NCBI GenBank assembly: GCA_947645355.1
Contig: CANSCI010000008.1
Coordinates: 1-51,493 of the forward strand
Length of the DNA stretch: 51,493 nt
Reading direction: 5' to 3'
Source: an uncultured Dorea sp.
Lineage (GTDB): Bacteria; Bacillota; Clostridia; Lachnospirales; Lachnospiraceae
The translations under genes were made by a program, and so were the position numbers. The notes beneath the pieces are model-generated. The model did no database searches. It was given only the letters and a program-made list of their open reading frames with translations, and was not told where the DNA came from. Positions 39,400-48,200 of the stretch are shown here, one piece after another (position 1 is the stretch's first letter; every line of letters begins with the position of its first letter).

Positions 39400-39963
39400 A
39401 TGATTTATTTATCCAAAGGGATTGTAAAAGAAAACTCTACGGAACATCTTCTCCAGGTGGTGAGATGTGGTCAGGAATATAGCTTATCCGGAGAACAGGC
39501 GGCGCTGTGGCTGAATGGGAGATTGGAATTTTCCCAGGCAAAAACAGAGTCGGAGAAGCGGACGCTTGGGCATTTAGTAAGAATGGGTCTGACAGAAACA
39601 GAAGCGGAAAATACGGATGTGGCAAGATACAGAATCCTGACACAGTGTATTTGCTGTCCGGCGGTTAATACAAAACCGGAGTTCTTTTTGGGTCATGCGG
39701 AAAAGGAAACGTTAACCTGGCTTCGGAATGCGGGAATTCGGTTGACAGTAGCAGAACTTATCTTTCTTAGAGAGCATAAGATTAGACCTGAACCCCGATA
39801 TCTCCATTCTGAAAACCGACAGGCGTTGGTGGAGGCGATCTACACAAAGAATACCATCGTAGATAATTGTCTGGAGCAGATCATGGAATGTGCAGAATGC
39901 AGGGATGAAACCGTAAGGATATTGCTCGGGCTGTTGAAGAAAAAGAAACTAATAGTATTGTGA
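39400..39963 (+). CDS. Unknown 187-residue protein
   Basis: ATG 39400 after AAAGAGGTGATG; ATG 39394 is possible. Two parts: a beta-rich N-terminus (VRCGQEYSLSGEQAALWLNGR) and a helical part with CICCPAVNTKPE and repeated helices. No catalytic motif. The gene ends at TGA overlapping a GAGGTGAAG site for the next gene. Confidence 0.65.
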   Translation: MIYLSKGIVKENSTEHLLQVVRCGQEYSLSGEQAALWLNGRLEFSQAKTESEKRTLGHLVRMGLTETEAENTDVARYRILTQCICCPAVNTKPEFFLGHAEKETLTWLRNAGIRLTVAELIFLREHKIRPEPRYLHSENRQALVEAIYTKNTIVDNCLEQIMECAECRDETVRILLGLLKKKKLIVL

Positions 39964-39973
39964 GGTGAAGCGG

Positions 39974-40423
39974 ATGAAGGAGAGATTTTATGAGTTACCA
40001 GTGCCTTTACAGAAGCAGATTGCCATTAGACTTGTAGGGGGTGCTGTTTTTCTGCTGTTATTTATTATCATCTTACTTGGCTTCCAGGATTTCTATTTCA
40101 GCCTTCCCTGTTTGCTGTTGTCTGGGTTTCTGCTTATAAATGGGATTCGACTATGCTATAATAGCTTTGCGGGGAACTATATGTGCATCCAGGGAACCTG
40201 CGAGAAAATTGAGACGTCCGGGATCCGAAAAAGAACCAAAGGGATTTGGGTTCAACTGGAGAAAAACATAGTGAAGATTCCTATTCGGCAAAGAATGAAG
40301 ACGCTCTCCATTGGTGATACTGTTATTATATACTTATCAGACAAAACCCCGGTATATGAGCATGAGAGCGGCTATATGATATGCAGCTACTATGCACTGG
40401 GAACAGAAAAGAGAGGTAATTAA
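39974..40423 (+). CDS. Small two-helix membrane protein
   Basis: 149 residues; two hydrophobic helices (about 22-60) then a soluble beta domain (IWVQLEKNIVKIPIRQRMKTLSIGDTVIIYLSDKTPVYEH), resembling small OB/SH3-like membrane proteins of the NfeD type in outline only. TGAGGTGAAG sets ATG 39974. Function unknown. Confidence 0.65.
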   Translation: MKERFYELPVPLQKQIAIRLVGGAVFLLLFIIILLGFQDFYFSLPCLLLSGFLLINGIRLCYNSFAGNYMCIQGTCEKIETSGIRKRTKGIWVQLEKNIVKIPIRQRMKTLSIGDTVIIYLSDKTPVYEHESGYMICSYYALGTEKRGN

Positions 40424-40424
40424 A

Positions 40425-40586
40425 ATGGAAGCAGATAAGGAGATGTTAAATCGGCTCTTGAATGAAATTCAGGAGTTAGTCAGAGAAAACGAAAATGAAG
40501 ATGGCACCTACCGATTTGACTTGTTGAAGGCAGTCATTGCTTTGGATTTTGCAAAAACAGAGATTGAAAAAGCAATTTTCAAGTGA
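40425..40586 (+). CDS. Small acidic helical protein, 53 residues
   Basis: AGAGG precedes ATG 40425. MEADKEMLNRLLNEIQELV then a polar stretch; probably one or two amphipathic helices. The gene ends just before the second promoter/leader. Unrecognised. Confidence 0.6.
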   Translation: MEADKEMLNRLLNEIQELVRENENEDGTYRFDLLKAVIALDFAKTEIEKAIFK

Positions 40587-40599
40587 TTTTTCGGATGGA

Positions 40600-40628
40600 T
40601 TGACTATTGAAGCTGCATATGCTATAAT
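40600..40628 (+). promoter_or_regulatory. Consensus promoter of the SSB unit
   Basis: -35 TTGACT (40600-40605), 17-bp spacer, -10 TATAAT (40623-40628), preceded by TGC. Start near ATCAG at about 40634. The layout copies the promoter at 28926-28954. Confidence 0.82.
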
Positions 40629-40633
40629 ATCTA

Positions 40634-40807
40634 CATCAGTTTCAAGATTTCCAAAGAGGAATCATGAGTTTCCGAGTTTTCAAAGTGTCAATTAGCACAA
40701 TTGTGCTGGTTGGCACTTTTTTTGTTTCTTTTGGTTTCTACCTGCAAAGCAGGTTTGAAATAAATAATTTTTTATAGCAGGCAACCCCTGCAAGAAAGGA
40801 GATTTCC
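40634..40807 (+). ncRNA. Attenuator leader of the SSB unit
   Basis: Leader begins ATCAGTTTC and contains an 18-bp stem (40683-40700 with 40701-40718), then a T run: an early terminator about 90 nt after the start. Downstream, CCTGC (40741-40745) and GCAGG (40749-40753), and again GCAGG (40777-40781) and CCTGC (40787-40791), can form alternative stems, the last just before AAGAAAGGAG of ssb. The design matches the 28961-29291 leader. Confidence 0.6.
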
Positions 40808-41320
40808 ATGTTAAAAGTTTTTGCAACACAAGTCGTCGTATCCAAAGGTTATGACAACACGCCAGCTCTTCGCTTTTCTGAGAACGGAGATTCTGTGAGG
40901 TTCCGTATTGGCAAGAAGGTCTATGACCCTCATGCTGAAAACGACAGCCGCTGGATCAACCTTCCGGTTAAGGCGTTTAACGGCGTATGCGAACGCATCA
41001 AGAAGATGCAGCTGAAAGAGGGTTCTTATGTGAATCTGATCGGCAGACTGGACGAAGATTCCTGGGAAGATAAGGATACCAAAGAACTCAGAAAAATGAT
41101 GGTTATCATTCTGGATGACATTGAGTATGCTTCCGGTGGAGGAAAGTCCAAGGAGAACCAGACAGCTGCAGGACAGCAAAATGCAGCTCCCCAAAATGCG
41201 GCTCCCCAGAATACAGCTCCGCAGAATGCTGCGGCAGCTCCTGCGACAGGTGCTGAAACGTCCGGAAATTTTACCGGATATGAGGCATTTGGCGGCGGAT
41301 CATTCTTTGATGAAAACTGA
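40808..41320 (+). CDS. ssb: Single-stranded DNA-binding protein
   Basis: 170 residues. OB fold over the first 105 residues with the SSB pattern (RWINLPVKAFNGVCERIKKMQLKEGSYVNLIGRL). An Ala/Pro/Gln-rich linker has four AAPQN-like repeats, then a Gly-rich tail with the acidic tip FFDEN, the docking site for repair proteins. AAAGGAG precedes the start. It coats ssDNA during replication or conjugative transfer. Divergent from chromosomal SSB in its N-terminus (MLKVFATQVVVSKGYD), as in element-borne copies. First gene behind the second attenuated promoter. Confidence 0.9.
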   Translation: MLKVFATQVVVSKGYDNTPALRFSENGDSVRFRIGKKVYDPHAENDSRWINLPVKAFNGVCERIKKMQLKEGSYVNLIGRLDEDSWEDKDTKELRKMMVIILDDIEYASGGGKSKENQTAAGQQNAAPQNAAPQNTAPQNAAAAPATGAETSGNFTGYEAFGGGSFFDEN

Positions 41321-41351
41321 TTGGAGCAATAATTGAATCCGGCGTTTTAAG

Positions 41352-41396
41352 GCGCACATGAGTTACAGACATTGTATGCTCATGTGCGCTTTTTTG
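41352..41396 (+). terminator. Terminator after ssb
   Basis: GCGCACATGAG (41352-41362) pairs perfectly with CTCATGTGCGC (41379-41389), followed by TTTTTT. The downstream genes follow closely, so it may be partial. Confidence 0.88.
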
Positions 41397-41416
41397 CGTT
41401 TTAAAGGAGGTGTCTT

Positions 41417-41797
41417 ATGACAAATGAAACCTTTTGCCTTCTCTCTGAGGAGGAAAAACACACAAAATTTAAGGCTGCAATGAAGGGAAAGACAAGAGGA
41501 TGTCTGAATGAAGAAGAACTTCATTGCATTCTGATGAAGATTTCTTTGAACAGACAGTATGCTATTTCGGTCTACCGTGATGGGGAGGAGTTTTGCCGTG
41601 TTTTGACAGCAACGGATGGTCTCAAAAGAAGAATCATTCTTGGTCAAGTAGCCGCAGGTATTGAAGGAATATCGGTAGAACAATTTGACTCATCGCAGGC
41701 AGCGGCAGTAATTTTGCATGATGCTGTTGATTGCAGTAATGCAAACTGTCTCTATATCTTTATCCCAAAGGAACGGAGTCAGAAAGGAATAGAATGA
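41417..41797 (+). CDS. Unknown 126-residue protein
   Basis: ATG behind AAAGGAGG. FCLLSEEEKHTKFKAAMKGKTRGCLNEEE..., then a beta-rich second half. No family recognised. Ends in a 4-nt overlap with the next gene, which leads into the AAA+ ATPase, so the four genes to 46714 look co-expressed. Confidence 0.68.
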   Translation: MTNETFCLLSEEEKHTKFKAAMKGKTRGCLNEEELHCILMKISLNRQYAISVYRDGEEFCRVLTATDGLKRRIILGQVAAGIEGISVEQFDSSQAAAVILHDAVDCSNANCLYIFIPKERSQKGIE

Positions 41798-42555
41798 TGA
41801 ATAAGAAAGATCAAAAAAGGCACATGGCTTATGAGGCGCTGGTGCTGTTAGGTATGCTGGCTTTGCTTACTTTTATATGCCGGCTATGGCCCATCCTGTT
41901 ACTGATTATTCTCGGTATTTTTGCAGCAGTGATAAGACTGCTTTTTCTTTCGTCCAGAAAGATTGAAGTAATCGTACCATTTCCTCTTTTACCGGAACCG
42001 GTAAAGGAAGCGACCGAGAAGGATGTGCAGGTGCTTGCGTATTCGGTCATACTCAGACGAGTTACAGAGCTTGTATTATCTGAGTATCCGGAAGCAAGAT
42101 GGGTCTGGGAAGCGCCGAATGCTGAGAAACTTATTCGGGAAAACCAGGAAGTTTTTATTCTGCTCAATCGCGCGGGTGGATATCGGCGTGCTAAGGTTGT
42201 AATCCGAAATCTGCAGGTGGTTGGAATTGATTACAATCCACAGACTGAAGAGGAGGAGGCAACTTTAGAGCCGGAAAATAATGTGCCGGATTCTGATGAA
42301 GAACCAGAGGTGCAGAATTACGAATTACTGGCCTTTGAGTGGGCAGATGCTCATATCTTTGAGCTGAATGCCAGATGCAATGAAGCAATTGGAGAAAATC
42401 TCTCAGAACTGATTTTGCTTGCGGAAGAACTTCCGGTCCGTGAGAGCTGGGCGGATATCTGCCGGGAATTGATAAGAGCCGGCCTGGAGGATGTCCAGTG
42501 TGTGCCTGAGGGAATCAAAATTAATCTTACGCAGTCAAATGCAGAAAGGAAATAA
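41794..42555 (+). CDS. Unknown 253-residue membrane protein next to the AAA+ ATPase
   Basis: Two N-terminal membrane helices (ALVLLGMLALLTFICRLWPILLLIILGIF region, about 10-50), then a soluble part with an acidic linker (EEEATLEPENNVPDSDEEPEVQ) between two small domains. It ends 3 bp before the ATPase gene. It could anchor the ATPase/VWA pair at the membrane (inference). No family recognised. Confidence 0.7.
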   Translation: MMNKKDQKRHMAYEALVLLGMLALLTFICRLWPILLLIILGIFAAVIRLLFLSSRKIEVIVPFPLLPEPVKEATEKDVQVLAYSVILRRVTELVLSEYPEARWVWEAPNAEKLIRENQEVFILLNRAGGYRRAKVVIRNLQVVGIDYNPQTEEEEATLEPENNVPDSDEEPEVQNYELLAFEWADAHIFELNARCNEAIGENLSELILLAEELPVRESWADICRELIRAGLEDVQCVPEGIKINLTQSNAERK

Positions 42556-42558
42556 CGT

Positions 42559-44433
42559 ATGAGTGCATATATGAACAATATTTTCAATTACAGCCGTCCC
42601 TTACCGGAACCGTTTGATACGCTGACGAATAAAAAGGTGTCAGTGTCATCGAAATATGGAGATGGGACAAATGCAACTTTGTGTTCAACAGTCATAAAAG
42701 CGGTACATGCAGTTTGCCGCTGCATGGATGGCAGCGCCGAAGGAGCTGTCGGGGTCATCGACCACAGGACAGTTGCTGAATACAAATCGTCCATGGGGCC
42801 TGATGATTATCATCTGGTAGTATATGACAGCAATTCCGGTTCGCTAATGGCAAGTGTGTATGACAAGAACACGGAAACTTTTGAAAACTATGTGCTGAAC
42901 ACATCAGGGCGTGACGGAGCTGCCGTTATGATGGCACTATTTCCAGTGCTTATGAATGACGAGGAATTCAGTGATAATTTTGAATTGTACCGCGATCAGT
43001 TTAGTCATGGATTTTCAGATTTATCCTCGGCTACGAAGTATATGGCCATGCTTTGTGACAACGCTTACAGACGTATCAAGAATACCGCTTGTACAGCAGC
43101 CGTCAAGGTGAGTGTGGACAAGGCCGGAAATCTGATGCGTGTATCTCAGGTGCAGCTGGATTCCGGCGCTTTTGAGCCTACCCATGTGATTGCGGGGGAA
43201 TTTACAATCTTTGCGAAGACAGAAAGGGTTACTGTAAAAAAAGCAGAGGAGATCGTTGAACACGCAGATTTTGTCGGAAAATATAAATTGCATTCAAGGA
43301 CTATGAGCAGCCAGGAAAAGCAGCTCATACCGGTGCTCCCGGAATGGTACATCATTCCGCAGGAAGTCGTTGATATCTGTAAACATGCTCAGGCAACTAC
43401 CGGGAAACCGACGCAGATGAGGAATTTCCTCCTCCGTGGACCGTCAGGAACCGGAAAGACCAGAAGTGCAAAAGCGATTGCAGCAGGACTGGGGCTTCCG
43501 TATATGGCATATACCTGCTCAGCAGGAACAGAGATATATGATTTCATAGGTCAGATTTTTCCGGATACCGATTCGGGTTCTACCGGGGATGCACAGCTTG
43601 ATCATGAAAAAGCGATTTTGGCGAGTATGGGTGGAATCAACTATGCCAACGTATCCAAAATGATGAATCTGCCGGATTTGGATGATATGGATTATGATCC
43701 GGCGGGGGTATATCAGGCTCTAACTGGTGTAGAAAATGCAGCCGCAACATCTCAGGACTGTATGAGCATTGTGCTGGATCGCGTAACGGAGAAGGTGTGT
43801 GCCCTGTCCAGACGAGATGAAAATTCCAAGAGCAGTGGTCAAACCTATACTTATATTGAGACAGATTTTATCAAGGCTCTGAAGTATGGGTATGTCATTG
43901 AGATCCAGGAGCCTACGACAATTGTCCAGCCCGGCGTTTTGCCAGGACTGAATTCTCTGCTGGAGCAGACCGGGACAATCACGCTTCCTACCGGAGAGGT
44001 GATAGAGCGTCATCCGGATGCGGTGGTCGTAGTAACAACTAATGTCGGATATGAGGGATGCCGCAGCATGAACCAGTCTGTTATCGACAGAATGAGTCTG
44101 GTACGGGATGTGGAACTTCCGACGCCTGAAGTTATGGTGCAGCGCGCCATGGCCGTCACGGGCGCAACAGATGAGTATCAGATATCCCAGATGGTGCAGG
44201 TGGTCAACGATCTGTCGGAGTATTGCCGAAAGAACAGTATTACGGACGGCTCTTATGGTATGCGCAGCCTGATTGACTGGATTGTGAGCAGTGAGATTAC
44301 CGGCGATGTATATGAGTCGGCATTGTACACGATTATCAGTAAAGCAACAACGGATGAAGTAGACCGTGAGGCGCTGATCAGTGCTGTTCTGGAACCGATT
44401 TTCACAAAGAGGCGAAGAAAAGCAATCGCATAA
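42559..44433 (+). CDS. MoxR/CobS-like AAA+ ATPase
   Basis: 624 residues. A 270-residue N-terminal domain of unknown type precedes the AAA+ module. Walker A is GPSGTGKT (about 294-301), the Walker B strand reads YVIEIQEP (about 444-450, Glu where Asp is usual), sensor 1 is VVTTNVGY (about 491) and the arginine-finger region follows in NQSVIDRMSLV. MoxR-type ATPases work with VWA-domain partners to insert metals or remodel proteins, and the next gene encodes exactly such a partner. AGAAAGGAAA precedes the start. The long N-terminal domain may be the substrate-binding part. Confidence 0.85.
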   Translation: MSAYMNNIFNYSRPLPEPFDTLTNKKVSVSSKYGDGTNATLCSTVIKAVHAVCRCMDGSAEGAVGVIDHRTVAEYKSSMGPDDYHLVVYDSNSGSLMASVYDKNTETFENYVLNTSGRDGAAVMMALFPVLMNDEEFSDNFELYRDQFSHGFSDLSSATKYMAMLCDNAYRRIKNTACTAAVKVSVDKAGNLMRVSQVQLDSGAFEPTHVIAGEFTIFAKTERVTVKKAEEIVEHADFVGKYKLHSRTMSSQEKQLIPVLPEWYIIPQEVVDICKHAQATTGKPTQMRNFLLRGPSGTGKTRSAKAIAAGLGLPYMAYTCSAGTEIYDFIGQIFPDTDSGSTGDAQLDHEKAILASMGGINYANVSKMMNLPDLDDMDYDPAGVYQALTGVENAAATSQDCMSIVLDRVTEKVCALSRRDENSKSSGQTYTYIETDFIKALKYGYVIEIQEPTTIVQPGVLPGLNSLLEQTGTITLPTGEVIERHPDAVVVVTTNVGYEGCRSMNQSVIDRMSLVRDVELPTPEVMVQRAMAVTGATDEYQISQMVQVVNDLSEYCRKNSITDGSYGMRSLIDWIVSSEITGDVYESALYTIISKATTDEVDREALISAVLEPIFTKRRRKAIA

Positions 44434-44461
44434 ACGTATTTAGAAAGGAGGTCAACCCTGT

Positions 44462-46714
44462 ATGGCGAGGGTGAATCATAAGTTAGTAAAACAGCGGCTC
44501 AATGAGCAGCGCAGTAAAATCTCAGACCGACAATTCTTCTCGTCCCGTCTTTTGGCGGGACATTTTGAAGATTTGGCGGCAGCACAGACGAGGCGGTATC
44601 GTTATAACCGACGGGTCCGCGTTAATCTTTACTGGAAACCGAGAGAAAAGCATGTGGCATCAACAGATAATATGCTTATACGTATCAATGCCGGGAATTC
44701 CATGGTCACGAAGGTAAAGGGGCGGGAAAACCGCTACCAGATCGTATGCGGCATGTTCGCACATGAACTGGGTCATGTCCTTTATACGGACTTCTTGGCG
44801 GCGCAGACACATACCAATTATTTGGGAAGTTACCGTTGGTATCCTTATCCGCCGGATCTGAAAACGACAGCGGATGCACGGAACGAAAAGGCATTCTGGA
44901 ATTATGTGAAAACCGATCCAAAAAATCTTGAGATGGTGCAGATGGTTTCCCATTATATTTCCAATGTAATTGAGGATGGGTATATCGAAAACAGGATGTT
45001 GAATAATTTTCCGGGCACATTGGGATACGGCCTTGAAAAGCTGCGGGAGCAGCATTTTGAACATATTGAAACAGTGACACAGCTGATTGAAAATGAGGAT
45101 GAAGGAAAGCATATTTTTGAAAGCATCCTTCAGATCATGTTGTCTTATGTCAAATTTGGAGAAATCAAGTATGGAGACGAACCGCTCAGCGACGAAAGGA
45201 TTCAGTCAGTGTTTGGCCTGATTACCGATATTGACAGTGCTTTAATGAGCAAGTCCGGAAAAGACCGGTTGAATGTCGTCAATATGGTACTGGTAAGGTG
45301 CTGGGACTATATCGAATCTTTTTGTGAGGAATGTAAAAAACGTCAGGAAGAGGCGGAAGCCTCCGGCGGTTCCACCAGTCTTGCAGAAACCTTATCGGAA
45401 GTGCTGGGAGCGATTGCCGGCGGTTCTGAAATGGGTGAAGGAAACAGCACACCGGTACCGGAAGCTTCTGGTGAGACAGAAGAATCTGCGACGGCAGACA
45501 AACGTGCACAGACCCATGCAGACGCCGAGAATGAGGATGATTCCCAGACTGACTCTGAAACGGAAGAAAATCCATCTGGGTCTGGGGAAAGCGATAATTC
45601 TTCAGATGAAGACGCAATCCCGCTGAATGGGAGGAATTCTGGTTCAGGAAAAGAGGAAACTTCCGATAATGAGCAAGGGCGTATTCCTTATCACCAGTCA
45701 GAATCGCTCTCAGAACCTGTTGGTGGTTCCGTGGAAAAAAACGAAGATTACGAGCGGGAGCATTACGACCGTGCGGCGGCTGATATTGAACGCCTTCTGG
45801 ATAAAATGGCGGAAAAGGCGGCCTGCGAGCAGCTGGAGAATGAAAGGATTCAGGAGCTGAATGATGTCGCTCAGAACATTTCCTATGGGAATATCCATGA
45901 AGGAGTACCTATCCGAATCAACCGGATTGCCTCTGTGGATGAGGAGCTTATAGAACAGTATAATGCTATTGCGGGGCCTTTGATCAATATTTCCCGCCAG
46001 CTGCAGAAGAGTTTGCAGAAGCAGCTCAAGGAAAATCGAAGAGGCGGCAAGCTAACCGGTCTTATCATGGGCCGACGTCTGGATGTGCACGCATTGTGCA
46101 GGAACGATGGGAAGGTGTTTTACAAAAATAACCTGCCCAATGAAATTCCGGAACTGGCAGTCGGTCTGCTTCTGGATGAGTCAGGATCCATGTGTTCCTG
46201 TGACCGCTGTACTTATGCAAGAGCCTCGGCTATCATTCTGTATGATTTCTGTCAGAGCCTGGACATTCCGGTAATGGTCTATGGTCATTCCACCGATTAT
46301 ACCGATGTTGGAAATACGGTGGCACTGTATTCCTATGCGGAATTTGACGGCTTTGACCACGATGATAAATACCGTATGATGGACATTGCGGCCAGAGGCA
46401 GTAACCGTGACGGAGCAGCGCTTCGTTTTGTAGCGGAACAGCTGTCTAAGCGGCCGGAAGCAGTAAAAATCCTCATACTGGTTTCAGATGGGCAGCCTGC
46501 TGACAGTGGATATAGCGGTTCTGCAGCTGAGGAGGATCTACGCGGCATCAAACAGGAATATCAGCGCAAAGGCATTTTATTTGTAGCTGCGGCAATTGGA
46601 GATGACAAGCAGAACATTGAGAGAATCTACGGAGACTCATTCATGGATATCTCGGATTTAAAACAACTGCCCACAAAACTGACCGCTGTAGTTAAGCGGC
46701 ATATAAGGGTATAA
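44462..46714 (+). CDS. Metallopeptidase-like/VWA protein, partner of the AAA+ ATPase
   Basis: 750 residues. N-terminal half: H101-E-L-G-H105 zinc-peptidase motif (FAHELGHVLYTDF) and a downstream VIEDGYIENRM helix that could give the third ligand. Middle: a 100-residue Glu/Ser/Thr-rich, low-complexity linker. C-terminal VWA domain with MIDAS D572-E-S-G-S576, then an SDGQPAD segment. Metallopeptidase plus VWA resembles DUF2201-type proteins, often encoded beside MoxR ATPases. AAGGAGG lies upstream, 28 bp after the ATPase gene. Possible roles include a metal-chelatase-like or protein-remodelling complex. The substrate is unknown. Confidence 0.85.
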   Translation: MARVNHKLVKQRLNEQRSKISDRQFFSSRLLAGHFEDLAAAQTRRYRYNRRVRVNLYWKPREKHVASTDNMLIRINAGNSMVTKVKGRENRYQIVCGMFAHELGHVLYTDFLAAQTHTNYLGSYRWYPYPPDLKTTADARNEKAFWNYVKTDPKNLEMVQMVSHYISNVIEDGYIENRMLNNFPGTLGYGLEKLREQHFEHIETVTQLIENEDEGKHIFESILQIMLSYVKFGEIKYGDEPLSDERIQSVFGLITDIDSALMSKSGKDRLNVVNMVLVRCWDYIESFCEECKKRQEEAEASGGSTSLAETLSEVLGAIAGGSEMGEGNSTPVPEASGETEESATADKRAQTHADAENEDDSQTDSETEENPSGSGESDNSSDEDAIPLNGRNSGSGKEETSDNEQGRIPYHQSESLSEPVGGSVEKNEDYEREHYDRAAADIERLLDKMAEKAACEQLENERIQELNDVAQNISYGNIHEGVPIRINRIASVDEELIEQYNAIAGPLINISRQLQKSLQKQLKENRRGGKLTGLIMGRRLDVHALCRNDGKVFYKNNLPNEIPELAVGLLLDESGSMCSCDRCTYARASAIILYDFCQSLDIPVMVYGHSTDYTDVGNTVALYSYAEFDGFDHDDKYRMMDIAARGSNRDGAALRFVAEQLSKRPEAVKILILVSDGQPADSGYSGSAAEEDLRGIKQEYQRKGILFVAAAIGDDKQNIERIYGDSFMDISDLKQLPTKLTAVVKRHIRV

Positions 46715-46740
46715 CGACATCAAATTATAAAAAACACAAC

Positions 46741-46775
46741 GGGCAGCCGGATTTCTACGGCTGCCCTCTTGTTAT
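46741..46775 (+). terminator. Terminator after the AAA+/VWA pair
   Basis: GGGCAGCCG (46741-46749) pairs perfectly with CGGCTGCCC (46758-46766), then TCTTGTT. Confidence 0.8.
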
Positions 46776-46793
46776 CCAGAAAGGAAGGTAATT

Positions 46794-47918
46794 ATGCACT
46801 TTTTAACATTAGCAATTTTAGAAATTCCTGAGATAAGGGAAGACAAGGAACTGGACAAACAGATAGTGGAGGCCCTGAAGGAATTAGAACTTCAGAAACA
46901 AATAGAAACAAAGAACTTTATGCTGGACTTTACGATTGGGAGGTTTCAAAACCTTCAGTCATCATTTTCCCGTGCAGTAAATGGCGGCGTTTCTGAACTG
47001 ATGTATCCTTATTGCGCGTCGATGGAGGATCCGGAATATCTGGAGTTTGATGACCGGACAGAAAAACTGCGTGAAGAATACAAGAGTGCGGTTGACTGTA
47101 TCAAACTTCCCCAAGGTACAATTGTGGAGCAATACGGCGATCCTCTCTGGGGCAGATTCATTATCCGTGACGGAAAAGTATTTCAAAGGGATGCGGGACC
47201 GCTTCACCATGAAAAGCGTACTAAGAAAGCAAAACGAATGATAGCTCTGTCCAATTATCCCCGCAGGAAACTTTATAAAAGTTTTGAGGAATATGCGGAA
47301 GAAAGATGCGGCTTTTCTTTTGACGAAAAGCATCAAGGCTATGGGTATTACTATAATCCAAATGCTATATGGGATTGGTATTCCATTGGTGGACGCTGGC
47401 CAGAGATGTTTCTGGTAAAAGACAGCTGCCTTGAGTATTCCATTGGTGAGACAAGCTGGTGCAATTCGGGCGAAAAAGCTGAGGCGCCGGAGGGATACTT
47501 ATGGGCATGTGCAGCCAGAAAAAAGGATATTGCGTGGGAGGAAATGCGGAATTGGAGAAATCAGAAAGCAAAAGAGCGTTTTTACAAGCTTGAACGAATG
47601 TTTTTGGCTGGTAAGACCGATTCCGACTTTGACGGAGAAATTGTTCCGGACGGAGTTATGCACTGGGGCAGATACGTTTACCGAAAAGGCTCTGCGCTGG
47701 AGGAATACCTTGAGGAGTATGGAATTCCAAACAGCTGGAAGTACCCGATAGGCTCACACGACATTGTGGATGCAGGCCAGTGGTTGAGTATTGAAGACAG
47801 CGTGTTGGATCCGGAATCCGGAAACTATGTTCCGGTAGACTGGCGCAGTTGCATTGACGGACACATTGATGAGATGGATGAGGATGCGGTATTGGCTGCC
47901 GTAGACTACCACATTTAA
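46794..47918 (+). CDS. Unknown 374-residue protein
   Basis: AAAGGAAGG precedes the ATG. Rich in Trp and Tyr (GYGYYYNPNAIWDWYSIGGRWPEMF), with a repeated module: IVEQYGDPLWGRFIIRDGKVFQRD and, near the end, IVPDGVMHWGRYVYRKGSALEE, so it has an internal duplication of a small beta unit. No catalytic motif recognised. Phage- or element-like cargo in character. Confidence 0.75.
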   Translation: MHFLTLAILEIPEIREDKELDKQIVEALKELELQKQIETKNFMLDFTIGRFQNLQSSFSRAVNGGVSELMYPYCASMEDPEYLEFDDRTEKLREEYKSAVDCIKLPQGTIVEQYGDPLWGRFIIRDGKVFQRDAGPLHHEKRTKKAKRMIALSNYPRRKLYKSFEEYAEERCGFSFDEKHQGYGYYYNPNAIWDWYSIGGRWPEMFLVKDSCLEYSIGETSWCNSGEKAEAPEGYLWACAARKKDIAWEEMRNWRNQKAKERFYKLERMFLAGKTDSDFDGEIVPDGVMHWGRYVYRKGSALEEYLEEYGIPNSWKYPIGSHDIVDAGQWLSIEDSVLDPESGNYVPVDWRSCIDGHIDEMDEDAVLAAVDYHI

Positions 47919-47929
47919 GGAGGACACAG

Positions 47930-48187
47930 ATGAACACATATGTCGTTTGGATGGACTCGTCATGGGTTCGTGATTCACAAATGTTTGATATTGTTGGTCT
48001 GACAGATGATGAGTTGGCGGATCTGGATATGTGCGGTACAGACAACGAAGGAAGATGGCACGATATGGAGCCGACGCCGTTTATTGCAGTCATAAAAGCG
48101 GAGAACGAAGAGGAAGCCTGTAAGAATGCGGCTATCGAAATGCGCTATGATCCACGTTGTCTGTTTGCGATAAAAGTTTCGGAATAA
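47930..48187 (+). CDS. Unknown 85-residue protein
   Basis: AAGGAGG precedes the ATG, 11 bp after the previous gene. Ends AVIKAENEEEACKNAAIEMRYDPRCLFAIKV, a beta-alpha-beta pattern of the kind seen in small element proteins. Acidic. Unrecognised. Confidence 0.68.
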   Translation: MNTYVVWMDSSWVRDSQMFDIVGLTDDELADLDMCGTDNEGRWHDMEPTPFIAVIKAENEEEACKNAAIEMRYDPRCLFAIKVSE

Positions 48188-48200
48188 AGGAGGTATTAAA

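Noticed and set aside
41160-41240. Repeat array in ssb
   Set aside because: Encodes an Ala/Pro/Gln/Asn linker typical of SSB proteins; not an independent repeat element.
45279-45640. Open frames in the low-complexity linker of the VWA protein
   Set aside because: Arise from the biased Glu/Ser codons of the true gene; no start signals.
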